This document shows, in pieces, positions 23,720-36,893 of a stretch of DNA of 64,000 nucleotides (positions are counted from its first letter, which is position 1; the number at the start of each line of letters is the position of its first letter). This DNA comes from Selaginella tamariscina. Lineage: Eukaryota > Streptophyta > Lycopodiopsida > Selaginellales > Selaginellaceae. The position numbers and the translations under genes were made by a program. The notes beneath the pieces are model-generated. The model was given only the letters and a program-made list of their open reading frames with translations, was not told the DNA's origin and did not search any database. Location of the stretch: NCBI GenBank assembly GCA_003024785.1, contig PUQB01000022.1, positions 938,001 to 1,002,000 on the forward strand, read 5' to 3'.

Positions 23720-26030
23720 AAGTTTTAAATGTTCTTAGTGATTATTAATGATGTAATTGGACTTTAAATAAGAATTAATTTAAATTGTTTTATTAATATC
23801 ACTTTTGCATTTTATTAAAAAAGTATTGAAATATATAGCTTTTTTTGTGTCCATACACATAATGTGTGTGTATTTGGTTCTAATATGAAGTATGAGAGCA
23901 TATAACTCACACTTTTCAATACATTATTAAAGCACCACACACACTCCTATTAAGCTCTCTATGTGATGTTTTTTAAATATATAATTTTAACATAGTACCT
24001 CTGACAACATTTTTCTTAATCATACTCTTAATCATGTTTAATTTAAAAAAAAAACACATTTTATACACATACATATGTATTATATTTTTATTACATATAT
24101 TTCATCTTCATTTCATATTTGTTCTAATTAACTCACAAGCTTGTTTAATATGTTCTTTGCATTAAGAAGTTCACAAGATAATGCCTTTTGAAAATTTGAC
24201 ATATTTAAAATAAAAGGTATATTATGCTTATTTATAAATTATTTTTTATTTTTAAGTTAGTTATGATTAAATTACATAAAATAATATACTAACATATATC
24301 TATATAAAAATAGTTTTTTTTTAAATTAATTATGATTGACTAGATTCACAATATAACTTAGTCATGCATTAAAGTAATTAATTGGACACTACTCTAAGAA
24401 TTTTATTTTATTTTTTTAATTTTTAAAAGTTTATACAAACTTCTTTTCTTTTAGAATGTATCACTTAGATTCATCAATATTTTTCTAGTTACTTCAATAT
24501 TTAGGTTATTTGTGAGTGTTAGATGTTTATTACTTAATGTTGAAATAAATGTAAAAAGAAAGTTATAAAAGAAAAAAGTTTTTAAATTGGTGATATTATT
24601 TATGTGTATGATTTATGATTTATGATTTTATGATTTATGATTTATGATTTTATGATTTTAAAAACATTTTTATCTTACATGTATCTTATGAGTTTTTTTT
24701 TTTTGTTGTTTTTTTTATAAAACATATGTTTATTCACCAAGAATATTAAATTATACCACCAATTATATATGTATATGCATATACGTATATTGTACATATG
24801 TTCAACATATTATATATGTATAATATATGAATTAATACATATTGTAAGGTCATACATGCATTATATAAATAAATTGTGCACATATATGTTAATGTTATTA
24901 AATTTAATAACTATTTGATATTATAAATGTTTGACATTCAAAGTTTTTCCAATTCAACAACAACATTAAATTAATAATTATATTTTGGTAAAAGTGACTT
25001 TTTATCTTTAAAACATTACTTATATTCTCATCTATAATTATAACTTTTAATATAATCTCTTAATTAATTTATAGCTTATAATAAAAATAAAAGTCTAATA
25101 TGTTTTACAACTTATTTTCTTGTAATGTTTATTTTTTAAAACTTGAAAGGTTTTTTACTTTTAAAAAAATTTATTTTGTGTCTTAATTTTATTCATTTTT
25201 TATATAAATAATTAATTATTTTCAATAACTATTATACATACATAGAGTTATGAAATTTATATCACTATATTAATATATACATAAAATCTTATTACATTTT
25301 AAAACATTATTACATTAAAAAAACTTATTACATTTAAATTTTTTAAGGTAAACGTTAACTTTGCAAGGTTAAATTATTATTTAAGAAAATTCAAATATGA
25401 ATCACTTTATTTTAAAGATAATGAAATATTCTTGTTATGGAAATTAGAATGAAATAATAAAAATTAACTAAATATAAAATTAAATTGATTAACATTAATT
25501 AATCATATATTTAATTTAGAATATATTGAAATGGATAAATAAAATAGTTAAGGAATAGGTTTAGGGTTACGGGGTATGGCGCAAATTAAAGGTGTAATAG
25601 GTATTGAAGGTATTGGCATATGTAGATCTCATACGTGGTTTTTAATGCATACATAACAACATTATATATATATAAATAATGGTACGTGGTTTTTAATGCA
25701 TACATAACAACATTATAATATATAAATAATGGTACGTGGTTTTTAATGCATTTTTAAAATATATTTTAAATTGGTGCACGTAAAAGTTTTTAAATTGGTG
25801 CACGTAAAATCCCATACATAACAACATATATATATATATATAGGTTCTGGAAGATAAAATTAACTAATTTATTCATTTGTGCATTTTTTGTGCTACTATG
25901 AAATTATTTGCAGTAATTATTTGATTAAATTATGACTTTTATAAGTATTACTTTATTAAAACATACACACACTATAATTTAAATTAATTAATGACTAGTT
26001 ATAATATTATAAAATAATTGAAATTCTCAC
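23720..26030. other. AT-rich intergenic region, no gene seen
   Basis: The sequence is strongly AT-rich with homopolymer tracts. A short ATTTATGATTTTATG tandem lies at about 24608-24660 and a CATATATGT-type dyad cluster near 24760-24840. I see no supported coding sequence. Confidence 0.6.
25625..25800 (+). repeat. Short minisatellite (GTACGTGGTTTTTAATGCAT unit)
   Basis: Three units of about 55 bases share ACGTGGTTTTTAATGCAT followed by ACATAACAACATTATA. A last partial copy is fused to a duplicated AAATTGGTGCACGTAAAA. Confidence 0.7.
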
Positions 26031-27198
26031 TCCAAAAAAGTTGGGTCAATTAAAACCTCAAACTCATGCAAATGCCATATGCACAATTACATTAAATAAA
26101 ATTGTTGAACAAGGCCTTTAATTGATTTACTTATCAAAGTCCTAAGTGGTATAGAGAATTCCATGTACAAGTAAATGCCTCTAATACTGTTATAAGAGCC
26201 ATCCTAAAAGGATGGAAAGGATCATTCTATTTATTAATAATATATTAGTCGTAAGCTAACACCTACAAAAGTAAATTATACTACAATAGAGAAATAGAAA
26301 AGGAGCTGGTGTATGCCATCCATAAGTTTAAACACTACCTTTTGGTTAATAAAGTTAAAATATTTGTAGATCAGGCTTTACTATATTTACTAAATAAACT
26401 TGTACTTACAAGAAGATTAGCTAGGTGGTTTTTACTTTTATAAGAATATGATTTTGAGATCATTCATAAGTTAGAACAAGCAGTATGAACAAGTTGACCA
26501 TTTAAGTTGCATTACAACATGTGAAGTTCTTATTCAGAATATAGATGATTTTCTTAATGCAAATGTATTTCAGGTAGATGTTTCATTAAGATGGCTAGAT
26601 CATATAATACCATATATATATACTACAACTGATGAAAATAAACTATTTGTCATGATGACACAACGTTTTTATTTGGTGGGTGGAAAGCTGTATAAATTGG
26701 GAGTTGATGGAGTGTTAAGGAGATGTGTAGACCCTTTAGAAGTCTTGAAGGTTCTTAAAGAGGCCCATTCAAGCCTAGCAAAGATTATTTTGTAGAGGAA
26801 ATAACAGTAAGGAAAATTCTTCAAGCAGGATTATGATGGCCTACCATATGGAGGATGTGAGTAGGTATTGCAGGGCGTGCGATAAATGCCAACATGCACA
26901 ATTACCCCCAAAGAAACAAATCCAACCATATAATTTAGTCCTCCCATTGGAACCTTTATAGAAATGGGGAATGGACTTTATAAGACCTATCATTCTAACA
27001 AGTTGAAAAAGGAACCAATATGTATGAATTATATGACAAAATGATTACCATAACGCACTATTATAGTATTATATATAACTTGTGTTGTATTATATGCATC
27101 AGCCCTTCTCATTGTGAGTGATAGAGGAAAGCATTTCATTAATGAAAAGATAAACATGCTTATGAATGAGTTTGTAATAAAGCATAAGAAATTCACAC
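26030..27198 (+). mobile_element. Ty3/gypsy pol fossil, part 1 (RNase H to integrase)
   Basis: Degraded but recognisable blocks include RNase H (KELVYAIHKFKHYLL, then FVDQALLYLLNK) and an integrase zinc-finger area (YCRACDKCQHAQLPPKKQ). The integrase core beginning is visible as WGMDFIRP and SDRGKHFINEKI. It is heavily broken and old. The integrase region is interrupted at 27198 by the LTR-A insertion and resumes at 44923. Confidence 0.65.
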
Positions 27199-28477
27199 TG
27201 TTAGAGTTTTAACAAAAAAGGCTAACACGTGGCCGCCAAGTGGCCTTCCAGTGTCAATTCCTTGTGTGAGCAACACCAAGTTTTTCAAGACAACCCTTAT
27301 AACTTGACTCAAATGCCCAATGTTAAAGACTAAAAACAGAGCATGTAGGAATTACATTCATTAAACTTTCCTATGGTAGAGGAAAGTCTATAGGAAAGGT
27401 GCAGTAGAAAAAACCCTACGGCAGTAGGAAATATTCTATGCAGGCAGGAGAATCAGATGGTTATGACAGTTGGAGAAGGACATGATTCAGTTAAGGGCAA
27501 GTTAGGGCAAGAAGGGAGAGAGGGGCTATGAAGGCTATGGAGAGCTATGGAGAGGAATGCATGAGAGAGAGAGGATCTCTAGGAGATAAGTAAGTCTTCT
27601 TACTTATTATCTTTGTCATTTAGTAATGCAAGTGTATGATTATATATATAATGAATATATGTTTGTCCTATGAGAAAGCTATTTTATCAATGCTATAACA
27701 TAGCAATAACCAAAGCAAAATCTTATCCTTGACCTTAGAGAGGAGATAAGATACATATATAGAGCTATACTAGGTCGAAATCCCATATCCTTTAAGTAGG
27801 CATAAGACTTAGGGTCCCACCCTAAGTCCCTAGAATGATTATCTTCCGAACCTTAAAGGATAACCCAAGTAGACCTTAGAATTCTATCCTAAAAGACCTA
27901 GACATAATCATGCCCCAACCCTACTGAGGAGACATGCCTTGCACATACCCCATGACAGAGCCAAGGCATCGTGACTTACTCCTTGAGGAATCACCCTCGT
28001 TAGGGAGTACAACCCCATTAGAATGACAAGGGGTGCCCTTAACCACGACTAACCTCTAAGGGTTTGAGTGGTCATAGTCTTAGGGCTAGTACTTAATGAG
28101 GACACGAGGATGCATCACAGGCGAATATGAGTGTTCTGCTAAGCAAACTCCTCAAGACTAGGTTTGGATAACCCTAAGTACATAATTACATAAGTGCCTC
28201 ATGAAAAGACTCCTACTAATGAGCTCAGGTTGTTCACCCATGGATCCCAAGGAGAACACCCCCCCTAGCCAAGTGTGCCCTTAGCACACCTAGTTCTAAG
28301 GCCTAACCTCCCTTGAGCCAATACTCAAGGTTTAGCACCCTATTGTCAGCACATGTACACTTGCTTACTAGAGTATTTAACCCCTCGTGTTAACCCCATG
28401 AGACAACCCCAAAAGGTGTGTCTTAGGTATTGTATAGTGTGCCATCTGGCCCAGTGTCACATATTCATGTGACACTG

Positions 28478-31400
28478 TGTCATAGTTTTTAATATGACTC
28501 GACCCTTTACTTTAGAGGTTGATTGTTGTTACTTACTATACTATGTTGATATACCCTAGATGTAGTAGGAAACATGCCCGCTTAGTGCACTTGGGTATCT
28601 AGTGATGGTCTAGTCAAGTGTCATTAAGTATTTATAGGAAACTTTAGGCAAAGCTAGAACTTATCTTCTAAAAAATCCACTCCCGATTTTGATGTCCTAG
28701 TTAGGCTAATTGTTTAATGTAGATGAATTTGGTGTGTTAAGTAGGGTTAGAAATACTCCTAGGGTTGCCCTAACCCACACCCTTAAATCCCCGTCCCCGG
28801 GTAGGGTTTAGGGTGGGAGTTAGGTTAATTAAACTTGTCTCATTAACTAAGGGCTTGGAATTTCATGCCAATAAGAAAAGAGGGCTGGGGGGGGGGGCTC
28901 CGTCACATAAATAAGGTAGAGTATGTAGGAGTGAGGGTTGATTGAGTTTGTTATTCTTCTCCCGGTGCAAGCTTTAGCTTGTGTTGTCAAAGCACAACCC
29001 TCTATTGTGCCACCTCAACTTCCAAACAATAGGGGTACCTCCCACCTTCGGGGTAGCCTACCCTAATGTTGGCAAATTCGTGCCTAGGAGGTCTTGTTGG
29101 ACTGCACATTCCAAGAGTCAAAGGTTGAGGCTTGTCTCTAGCCTTCTCCTCCACGTCGAGCTAAGAGCAACACTCACAACTAAGTAGGGCATGTTCGTGT
29201 CCTTGTCCAATCATAGTCATGAGTTCTTGGTTGACAAGGTTTCCTTACCGAGTTCTTGAAGGATAAGAGAGGGTTCTAGAGTTGGCATTGAGAGTCACAT
29301 TTGTGGCACATGGTGCAACTCTTGAATTCAAGGGGCTATGGCATGATAGCCCATATCTGGGAAACAATGTCACATCTTCATGTAACATTGGGCTAGATGT
29401 ACGCTTTGTATCATGGTCGCAAATGTGGGCACTCAAAGAACTTATAAAGTAGGTATCTTCAGTTCTTTAGGATATCAAAAAATAAAACTATTCTTGACTT
29501 AAGGTTTGATTGTATTTCTTGAGTTAGTTATCGGTTCTATCTTAAGGTTTGATGGTGTTTTTTGAGTTTGATTTAATATCCTTGAAAGTGAAATATTTAG
29601 CGGTTAGATTAGCTCAAGAAGATGGTTTTCCTTCTTAATGATCGTGATACAATTTTCCTAATGTATGGTCCAATATCTAGTACAAAAGTATCACCTCATT
29701 CATTGAGATATTCACATCTTAAACTTTGAAAGTATTTGTGAGAGTCTTTTAAGATTAATTATAAATGATTTGTCAAAGAATGATATGATATCTCTTAAAT
29801 ATTGAGTTTGGAGCGTTCAATATTGAAACTTGATTATGATTAGATGAGGTGGCCATAAGCATAAAATATAAAGACTCAAGCGGATCTGAGTCCGCATTTT
29901 GGTAAGGCAAGACCTTAATGTAGTAACTTGAAACATGTTTTCAAGTTAGTTGAGAAATGAAGCATTTCTCAATACATTACTTGAGGACCAATGTGGTACT
30001 TTGTGGATGGTTAGGTGTCTAGAATGAATAGTGTATCTTAGTTCAACATTACTGAACTAGATATCTTATTCATGTTTAGATCTACTGAATTATAAGATAT
30101 AACTAAAACATGAAGTTAGTGTGGCACTTCAGTGTCATGATAACATTAATGTGGAAAATAATATCTTACTAAATCAGTTAAATGAATCAAACACTAATTA
30201 ATAATTCCTCTTAGTCTTTAAATAATACCTCAGAATACTGAAGTACCATTATATTTCCATCTCAAAACTGAAATTCAATTAATAAAAAAAGACCATGTCC
30301 ATATTATAGTTGTAGAATTTTGATAAATTGATATGATTGAAAAGTTATATCCGCTAATGTAACAAACTAGTTACTAAACTTGGGATTTGAATGTTAAGAT
30401 AATCGTTATCAATTTAAGAATATCAATATCAAAATTGCAACTATTTATGTAATAAGAATTAGTTTAAAAGTTACTTATCAAAACACTAATTACTTGAATT
30501 AGTGGAAATGCTATACTTCGATATAGTGTTTACATAATCAATTTGAGAGTTGGAAATTGATATAATGTTATGAAGGTATGCAATATTATGAGTTCAATGA
30601 GACTCTTATTGTGGAAACTAAGTTTTAAAATTTGGTATTTTGAACTTAGTGAGATAAAGGTTAGAATTATTGAACGGCATTTAGTATGATGTACTCTTTG
30701 GGGAATAAGTACAATGAGTGTGTCAATTAAGACACATGCTATCTAAAGATTATTGATTGAGGCAGTAAAGATGGATTTAATTTCCTAGTTTCCACATTGG
30801 TTATAAAAAAAGGTATGTTAGCTTATCTGGTCCTTGAACTGGTCGGTGTTATGAAAGAGTACAAAGTTGGTTGCGAAAGACAAATGGTAGTGATATCACA
30901 CTTGGTTGTAAATTTGACTAAATTTAATTCCTATCGGGAATAAATTTATGTTAATAACACACCAAGTGGATGACAGTTGGCATGACCTTGTTGTATACAT
31001 GTGTACAACCATGCGCCTTTATGATCGCCTCTGGCCAGATTGACATGTCTACAAAGAATAGAGTTTCAAGAATAATACTCTAGTATCAGAAAAGTGCTTG
31101 ATTTTGATAAAGTCTCATACCTAGTCTGATATATATATACTAACGGGGGATAGATATAGTAGCAAACCCTTATGTAAAGGGGTAATGAGAAACACTGAGG
31201 GATGCAGAAATGTAAGGCTATAATACTGTAAACATGTGGAAATGTGGACCATTGGAAAATCAAAGAAACGCAAAGGCGTTTGGTCAAGTATTTGAGATTA
31301 ACTCAAAGTGCTTGTTGTGTGCTAGAAACAGAGGTCGTCAACAACGTTTAATATTAAGGAATAAAGCAAGCCTTTATTTTTTGTTAACCAAGGGGCCGGC

Positions 31401-33452
31401 AACAACACTAACTAGAAGCCTCCAATAAAATTCTAGTTAAGTAAAGAAATTAACCATTGTGTTGTATGTGTGGGTGACAGACTTTCAACATGCAAAAGGT
31501 CTCCAGTGACTTCATGTCGCAGGTAGTGCCTCCAATAGTTGAGTTTATGACTCAATGAACAATGGTTCTGAAGTACTTGGCTTTGCGTAATGCAAAGGGG
31601 GTAATAAAAATTATGTGAACTTTTGTTGACTCTACATAGAGTGATATGTTAGTTTTGGTTAATTTTTTCTAACATTATTTAGTCTTGGAGTTGGACGTCA
31701 ATGAGGACGTTGACATTTTCAAAGGCGGGGAGTGTGTGTCAGAGTTTTTATTGTGACTCGACCCTTTACTTTGGAGATCGATTGTTGTTACCTACTATAC
31801 TATGTTGATAGACCCTAGATGTAGTAGGAAACATGCCTGCTTAGTGCATTTGGGTATCTAATGATGGTACTGTCGGTGTCATTAGGTATTTGTAGAAAAC
31901 TCTAGGCGAAGCTAGAACTTACCTTCTAGAAAAATCACCCTCAATTTTGACGTCTAGTTAGGCTGATTGGTTAATGCAGATGAATTTGGCGTGTTAAGTA
32001 GGGTTAGAACACCCTTAGGGTTGACTTAACCCTAGGGTTGGCCTAATCCACGCCCTTAAATCCATGCCCCCTCGGGTAGGGTTTAGGGGTGGGAGTTAGG
32101 TTAATTAAACTCATCTCATTAACTAAGGGCTTGGAATTTTTGTGCCAGCCCACTAACACATATAGGAAAAGGGGGGGGGTGTGCGAGCGGAGGGGCTCCA
32201 TCACATAAATAAGGTAGAGTATGTAGGAGTGAGTGTTTTTGTCATGACTCGGTGCAAGCTCTAGCTTGTGTCGTCAAGGCATAACCCTCTATTGTGCCAC
32301 CTTAACTTCCAAACAATAGGGATACCTCCCACCTTCAGGGTAGCTTATCCTTAACATTGGCAAATCCATGCCTAGGAGGTCTTGTTGAACTGCATGTTCC
32401 AAGAGTTAAAGGTTGAGGCTTGTCTCTAGCCTCCTCCTCCATGTCGAGCTAAGAGCAACACTCACAGCTAAGTAGGGCATGTTCTTGTCCTTGTCCAATT
32501 ATAGTCGTGGGCTCTTGATTGACAAGGTTTCCTTACCGAGTTCTTGAGGAATAAGAAAGGGGTTCTAAAGTTGGCATTGAGAGCCACATTCGTGGCACCT
32601 GGTGCAACTCTTAAATCCAAGGGGTTATGGCATGATAGCCCATATCTGGGAAACAGTGTCACATCTTCATGTGACATTGGGCTAGATAGCACATAATACA
32701 ATGCCTAAGACACACCTTTTGGGGTTGTCTCTTGGGGTTAACACTGAGGGGTTGGATACTCTAATAAGCATGCATACTTGTGTTCACATCAAGGTGCTAA
32801 ACCTTGGGTATTAGCTCAATGGAGGTTAGGTCTCATAACTAGGTGTGTTTTGGCACACTTGGCTAGGGGAGTGTTCTCCTTGGAATCCAGGGGTTCAACA
32901 ACCTAAGCTTGTTAGTAGGAGCCCTTTTGTGAGGCACTTACAAAGTCATGTACTTAGGATTATCCAAACTAGCCTTAGGGAGTTTGCTTAGTAGAACACT
33001 TGTGTCCGCCTACGGCACACACTCATGTCCTCACTAAGTACTAGCCCTAGGTCTAGGGTATGACTTGGCCACTCAAACCCTTAGGGGTTAGTCATGGTTC
33101 AGGTACCCCTTGTCACCCTAAAGGGGTTGTACTTCTGGATGAGGGTGACTCCTCAGTGACGATGCCTTAGCTTTGCCATGGGGGTATGTGTGAGACACAT
33201 CTCCTTTATGGGGTTAGAGCATGAGCATGTTTAGGTCTACTGGGGCAAGATCCTAAAGTCTACTTGGGTTATCCTCTAAGGTTTGGGAGATGGTCATTCT
33301 AGAGGACTTAGGATAAGACTCTAGGTCTTCTGCCTAATTGGGCATCTAAGTCAGACTCTTGGAAGACTTAGCGTTGCTCACACATGGTGATGACACCGAA
33401 AACTTGGCCACTTTGGCAGGCACGTGTTAGCCTTCGGGTTAAAACTTTAACA
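28478..33452 (+). mobile_element. LTR-A retroelement, 5.0 kb, non-coding
   Basis: The limits TGTCATAG at 28478 and TTTAACA at 33452 are flanked by CACTG at 28473-28477 and 33453-33457. The 5' LTR is short (about 28478-29410). The internal region (about 29411-31736) has no gag or pol and ends in a polypurine tract. The 3' LTR (31737-33452) is full length. It sits exactly in the GTGTCACAT hairpin of the surrounding LTR-A. It is a fossil non-autonomous element. Confidence 0.65.
31737..33452 (+). repeat. 3' LTR of the LTR-A element
   Basis: It starts TGTCAGAGTTTTTATTGTGA after AAAGGCGGGGAGTG and ends CTTTAACA. It is collinear with the LTR at 4327-6321. Confidence 0.7.
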
Positions 33453-33684
33453 CACTGTTTCCTAAATGTGGACTATCATGCCATAGCCCCTTAGATTCAA
33501 AGAGTTGCACCAGATGCCACGAATGTGGCTCTCAATGCCAACTCTAGAACCCCTCTATTATCCCTTAGGAACCCTGTCAACTAAGAACTCACAACCTTAG
33601 TTGAACAAGGACATGAATGTGCCCTGCTTAGCTGTGAGTGCTGCTCTTAGTTTGACATGGACTAGAAGGCTGAAGACAAGCCTC

Positions 33685-34244
33685 TGTCACGACCCGATAC
33701 ATGATACAGGATTCCGAATACAGGATACGGGTTGCAGGATTTTTCTACAGGGATTCCGGATACAGGATACGGTTACAGGATATTCCTACAAGATATGCCA
33801 CAGGATATGCCTAGAGGATAAGGGACATGTGGACTCATCTTAGCCTCTGCATGCATGCAACCACTTTTAGCACTCATGCCTAGATTAGCTCTTGGAGTTG
33901 TGAACATAAAAGCTCCGACCTAATTGTTGTACAATCAGTTACTATCAACACCAGTCTTACTACAATTAATCTTATCTTGTCTTGTTCTTGTCTTATTTCT
34001 TGTTCTCTCCTGTCTCGCTCTTGGATCCTGTCCTGCTCCTGTCTTATTCCCGGATCCTGTCCTGTTTCTGTCTTGTTCTTGGATTCTGTCCTGTGCCTTC
34101 CTGTCTTGCTCTCGGATCCTATCCTGTTCCTGTCTTGCTCCTGAGTTCCTGAGTTCCTGTCTTGCTCTCCATCATGCTCCTGAGTCAAGCCTTCTTGTTC
34201 TTGAAATCTTGCTCTCTTCCTGGTTTCTGGATCGTGGCTTGACA
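33685..34244 (+). repeat. 5' LTR of the outer chromovirus
   Basis: It runs TGTCACGACCCGATAC to GGATCGTGGCTTGACA. It opens with ACAGGATA-type short repeats, has a CATAAAAG TATA-like box near 33905, and ends in a CCTGT-rich pyrimidine tract. Confidence 0.85.
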
Positions 34245-35308
34245 GTTTGATAGTAACTGCTTTCATAGCTCTCCGTTTCCCAGTTACTTTTTTTTTTTAT
34301 TCTTTTCCTTCGTTTTCCTCCTTTTCTTTCATAGATTATGGCTGATTTTGAGCACTTCCAACGCGAGCACCAAATGTTGCTTCATGAGCTGGCCACTTTG
34401 CGCCAAGTGGTCACCGATCTGCAAGGTTCCACCAATGCGGCACATGCAGCTGCTGATGCATCCTCCAAGGCTGCTGCACAGGCTTTCTCTCAGGCATCGG
34501 TGGTTCCTTCTTCATCGAACTTTTCTTCGGAACCGAAGATCAGCATGCCCAAAAAGTTCAATGGCAATCGTGCGGATTTCCAAGGTTTCTTGAATCAGAT
34601 TCGGCTCTTGATCCGCAACCATGCCGCTACTCGACTGATGCACAAAAGGTTGGCCTTTTGACATTCTTACTAAGTGGATCTCCATGGGCTTGGGTTGCCC
34701 CCTTGCTGGAGTGTGACGACCCATTGGTGGAAGACTTTAAAGGTTTCGTGGCTGCCTTTGAAGCCTGCTTTGGAGATCCTGATAAGTACCATTCCGCATG
34801 CACGAAGTTACGGAAGCTCTCTCAAGGATCCCGACCAGCTTCCGTCTATGCATCCGAATTTCAGCAACTTTGCACGAACATTCCATAGGATGAGACTGCA
34901 TTGATTGAACACTTCCGTTTTGGGTTGAGGGATGACGTGAAGGACCTTCTCCTTACGTTACCGGATGCCCAAACATTAGCAGAGATCATGCAGCAAGCTG
35001 TTCGTTGTGACAACCGTCTGTTCGAGCGTCGTTAGGAAAGATCCCGTCAACAGTTCTTGCAAATCAATCCTGCAGCTGTGGTAAATGTTCCTACACCACC
35101 TTCTGGAGTAGTTCCTATGGAGGTTGAGAAATCCAAATGTGGCTCTCTTTCCACTGCTGAGAAGTAACGTCGCTGCGGTGAGAAACCTATGCTTGTATTG
35201 TGGTGAAGTAGGACACAAGTGGCAGAATGTCCTATTAAAGCTAGGAAGTTCAAGACGCATGAAGTTGAAGCTGAAGTTCAGTCGGAAAACTTCAATGTCC
35301 ACTTCGTC

Positions 35309-35798
35309 TGTCACGACCCGATACAGGATACAGGATACGACATACAGGATTCAGCCTACAGGATATGCGATACAGGATTTCGGCCCGCAGGATATTCCCA
35401 CAGGATATGCCACAGGATATTCCCGCAGGATATTCTCACAGGATATTCCCGCAGGATATTCCTATAGGATAAGGATGACCAATTTTGGCTAGTGACTAGA
35501 TTAGGCTCATGACCAGATTAGCTTGGAGTTGTGAGCATAAAAGCTCCGACCTAATTGTTGTACAATCAGTTACAATCAACACCAGTCATTCTACGATTAT
35601 TCTTGTTCCTTGTTCTTGTCTTGTTCTTGTCTTACTCTTTGCCTCCTGCTCCTGTCTTGCTCCCGGATCCTGTCTTGTTCTTGGATCCGTCCTGTTCCTG
35701 TTCCTAGTTCCTGTCCTACTCTCGGTCCTGTTCCTGAGTCAAGCCTTCCTGTTCTCGGAATCCTACTTGCTTCCTGGTTCCTGGATCGTGGCTTGACA
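35309..35798 (+). repeat. 5' LTR of the inner chromovirus
   Basis: It starts TGTCACGACC and ends TGGCTTGACA. It contains GCAGGATATTCCC-type tandem repeats at its 5' end, a CATAAAAG box at about 35536-35543, and a pyrimidine-rich TCCTGT tract. Confidence 0.9.
35568..35579 (+). promoter_or_regulatory. Probable mRNA 5' end used as self-primer
   Basis: AGTTACAATCAA lies about 30 bases after the CATAAAAG box, where transcription should start. It is exactly complementary to the 12 bases at 35801-35812, two bases past the LTR. Self-priming of this type is known from Tf1/sushi elements. Confidence 0.65.
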
Positions 35799-35800
35799 GT

Positions 35801-35812
35801 TTGATTGTAACT
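35801..35812 (+). other. Self-priming primer binding site
   Basis: TTGATTGTAACT follows the 5' LTR after two bases and does not resemble a tRNA primer site. It pairs perfectly with LTR bases 35568-35579. The outer copy has TTGATAGTAACT here (34247-34258) and a matching change in its LTR (33937-33948). Confidence 0.65.
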
Positions 35813-35902
35813 CCTTTCATAGCTCTTTGTTTCCCAGCTACCTTTTTTTTTTTTTCCTTGATTCTTTTCCTTCGTTTTTCTCCTTTCTTTCTTTCATACG
35901 AT

Positions 35903-36882
35903 CATGGCTGATTTTGAGCACTTTCAACGCGAGCACCAAATGTTGCTTTCATGAGCTGGCCACTTTGCGCCAAGTGGTCACCGATCTACAAGGCTCCACC
36001 CATGCGGCACATGCAGCTGCTGATGCATCCTCCAAGGCTGCTGCGCAGGCTCTCTCTCAGGCATCGGTGGTTCCTTCTTCATCGAACTTTTCTCCGGAGC
36101 CGAAGATCAGCATGCCAGAGAAGTTCAGTGGCAACCGTGCCGATTTCCAAGGTTTCCTGAATCAGATCCGGCTCTTGATCCGCATGCAACCACGCCGCTA
36201 CTCGACGGATGCACAAAAGGTTGGCCTTTTGGCATCCTTACTAAGTGGATCTCCACGAGCTTGGGTTGCTCCCTTGCTGGAGCGTGACGACCCATTGATG
36301 GAAGACTTTGAAGGTTTCGTGGCTGCCTTTGAAGCCTGCTTTGGAGATCCTGATAAGTACCGTTCTGCATGCACAAAGTTACGGAGGCTCACACAAGGAT
36401 CCAGACCAGCTTCCGTTTATGCATCCGAATTCCAGCAATTGTGCACGAACATTCCATGGGACGAGACTGCATTGATCGAACATTTCCGTTTTGGGCTGAA
36501 GGACGACGTGAAGGACCTTCTCCTTACGTTACCGGATGCCCAAACGTTAGCGGAGATCATGCAACAGGCCGTTCGCTGCGACAACCGTTTGTTCGAGCGC
36601 CGTCAGGAAAAATTCCGTCAGCAGTTCCTGCCAGCCAACCCTGTAGCCGTAGCACATGTTCCTGCGACACCTTCTGGAGCAGTTCCTATGGAGGTTAACA
36701 ATTCCAAGCGTGGCCCACTTTCAACTGCTGAGAAACAACGTCGACGGGGTGAGAACCTATGCTTGTATTGTGGTGCAGCAGGACACAAGGTGGCGGAATG
36801 TCCTAATAAAGCCAGGAAGTTCAAGGCGCGTGAAGCCGAAGCTGAAGTTCAGCCGGAAAACTTCAATGTCCACTTCGTCTAG
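35903..36882 (+). CDS. Chromovirus gag (capsid/nucleocapsid), inner copy
   Basis: The product begins MADFEHFQREHQ with an alanine/serine-rich N-terminal helix region. It continues through a retrotransposon-gag capsid domain (AWVAPLLERDD, SVYASEFQQLCTNI) and ends after a CCHC zinc knuckle (CLYCGAAGHKVAEC). Gag packages the element RNA in cytoplasmic particles. The frame is close to whole and is treated as a fossil. Confidence 0.75.
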
Positions 36883-36893
36883 GAGCCGCGAAG

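Noticed and set aside
33880-34266. Minus-strand 128-residue frame rich in QEQDR
   Set aside because: It is the antisense of the CCTGT-rich pyrimidine tract in the chromovirus LTR.
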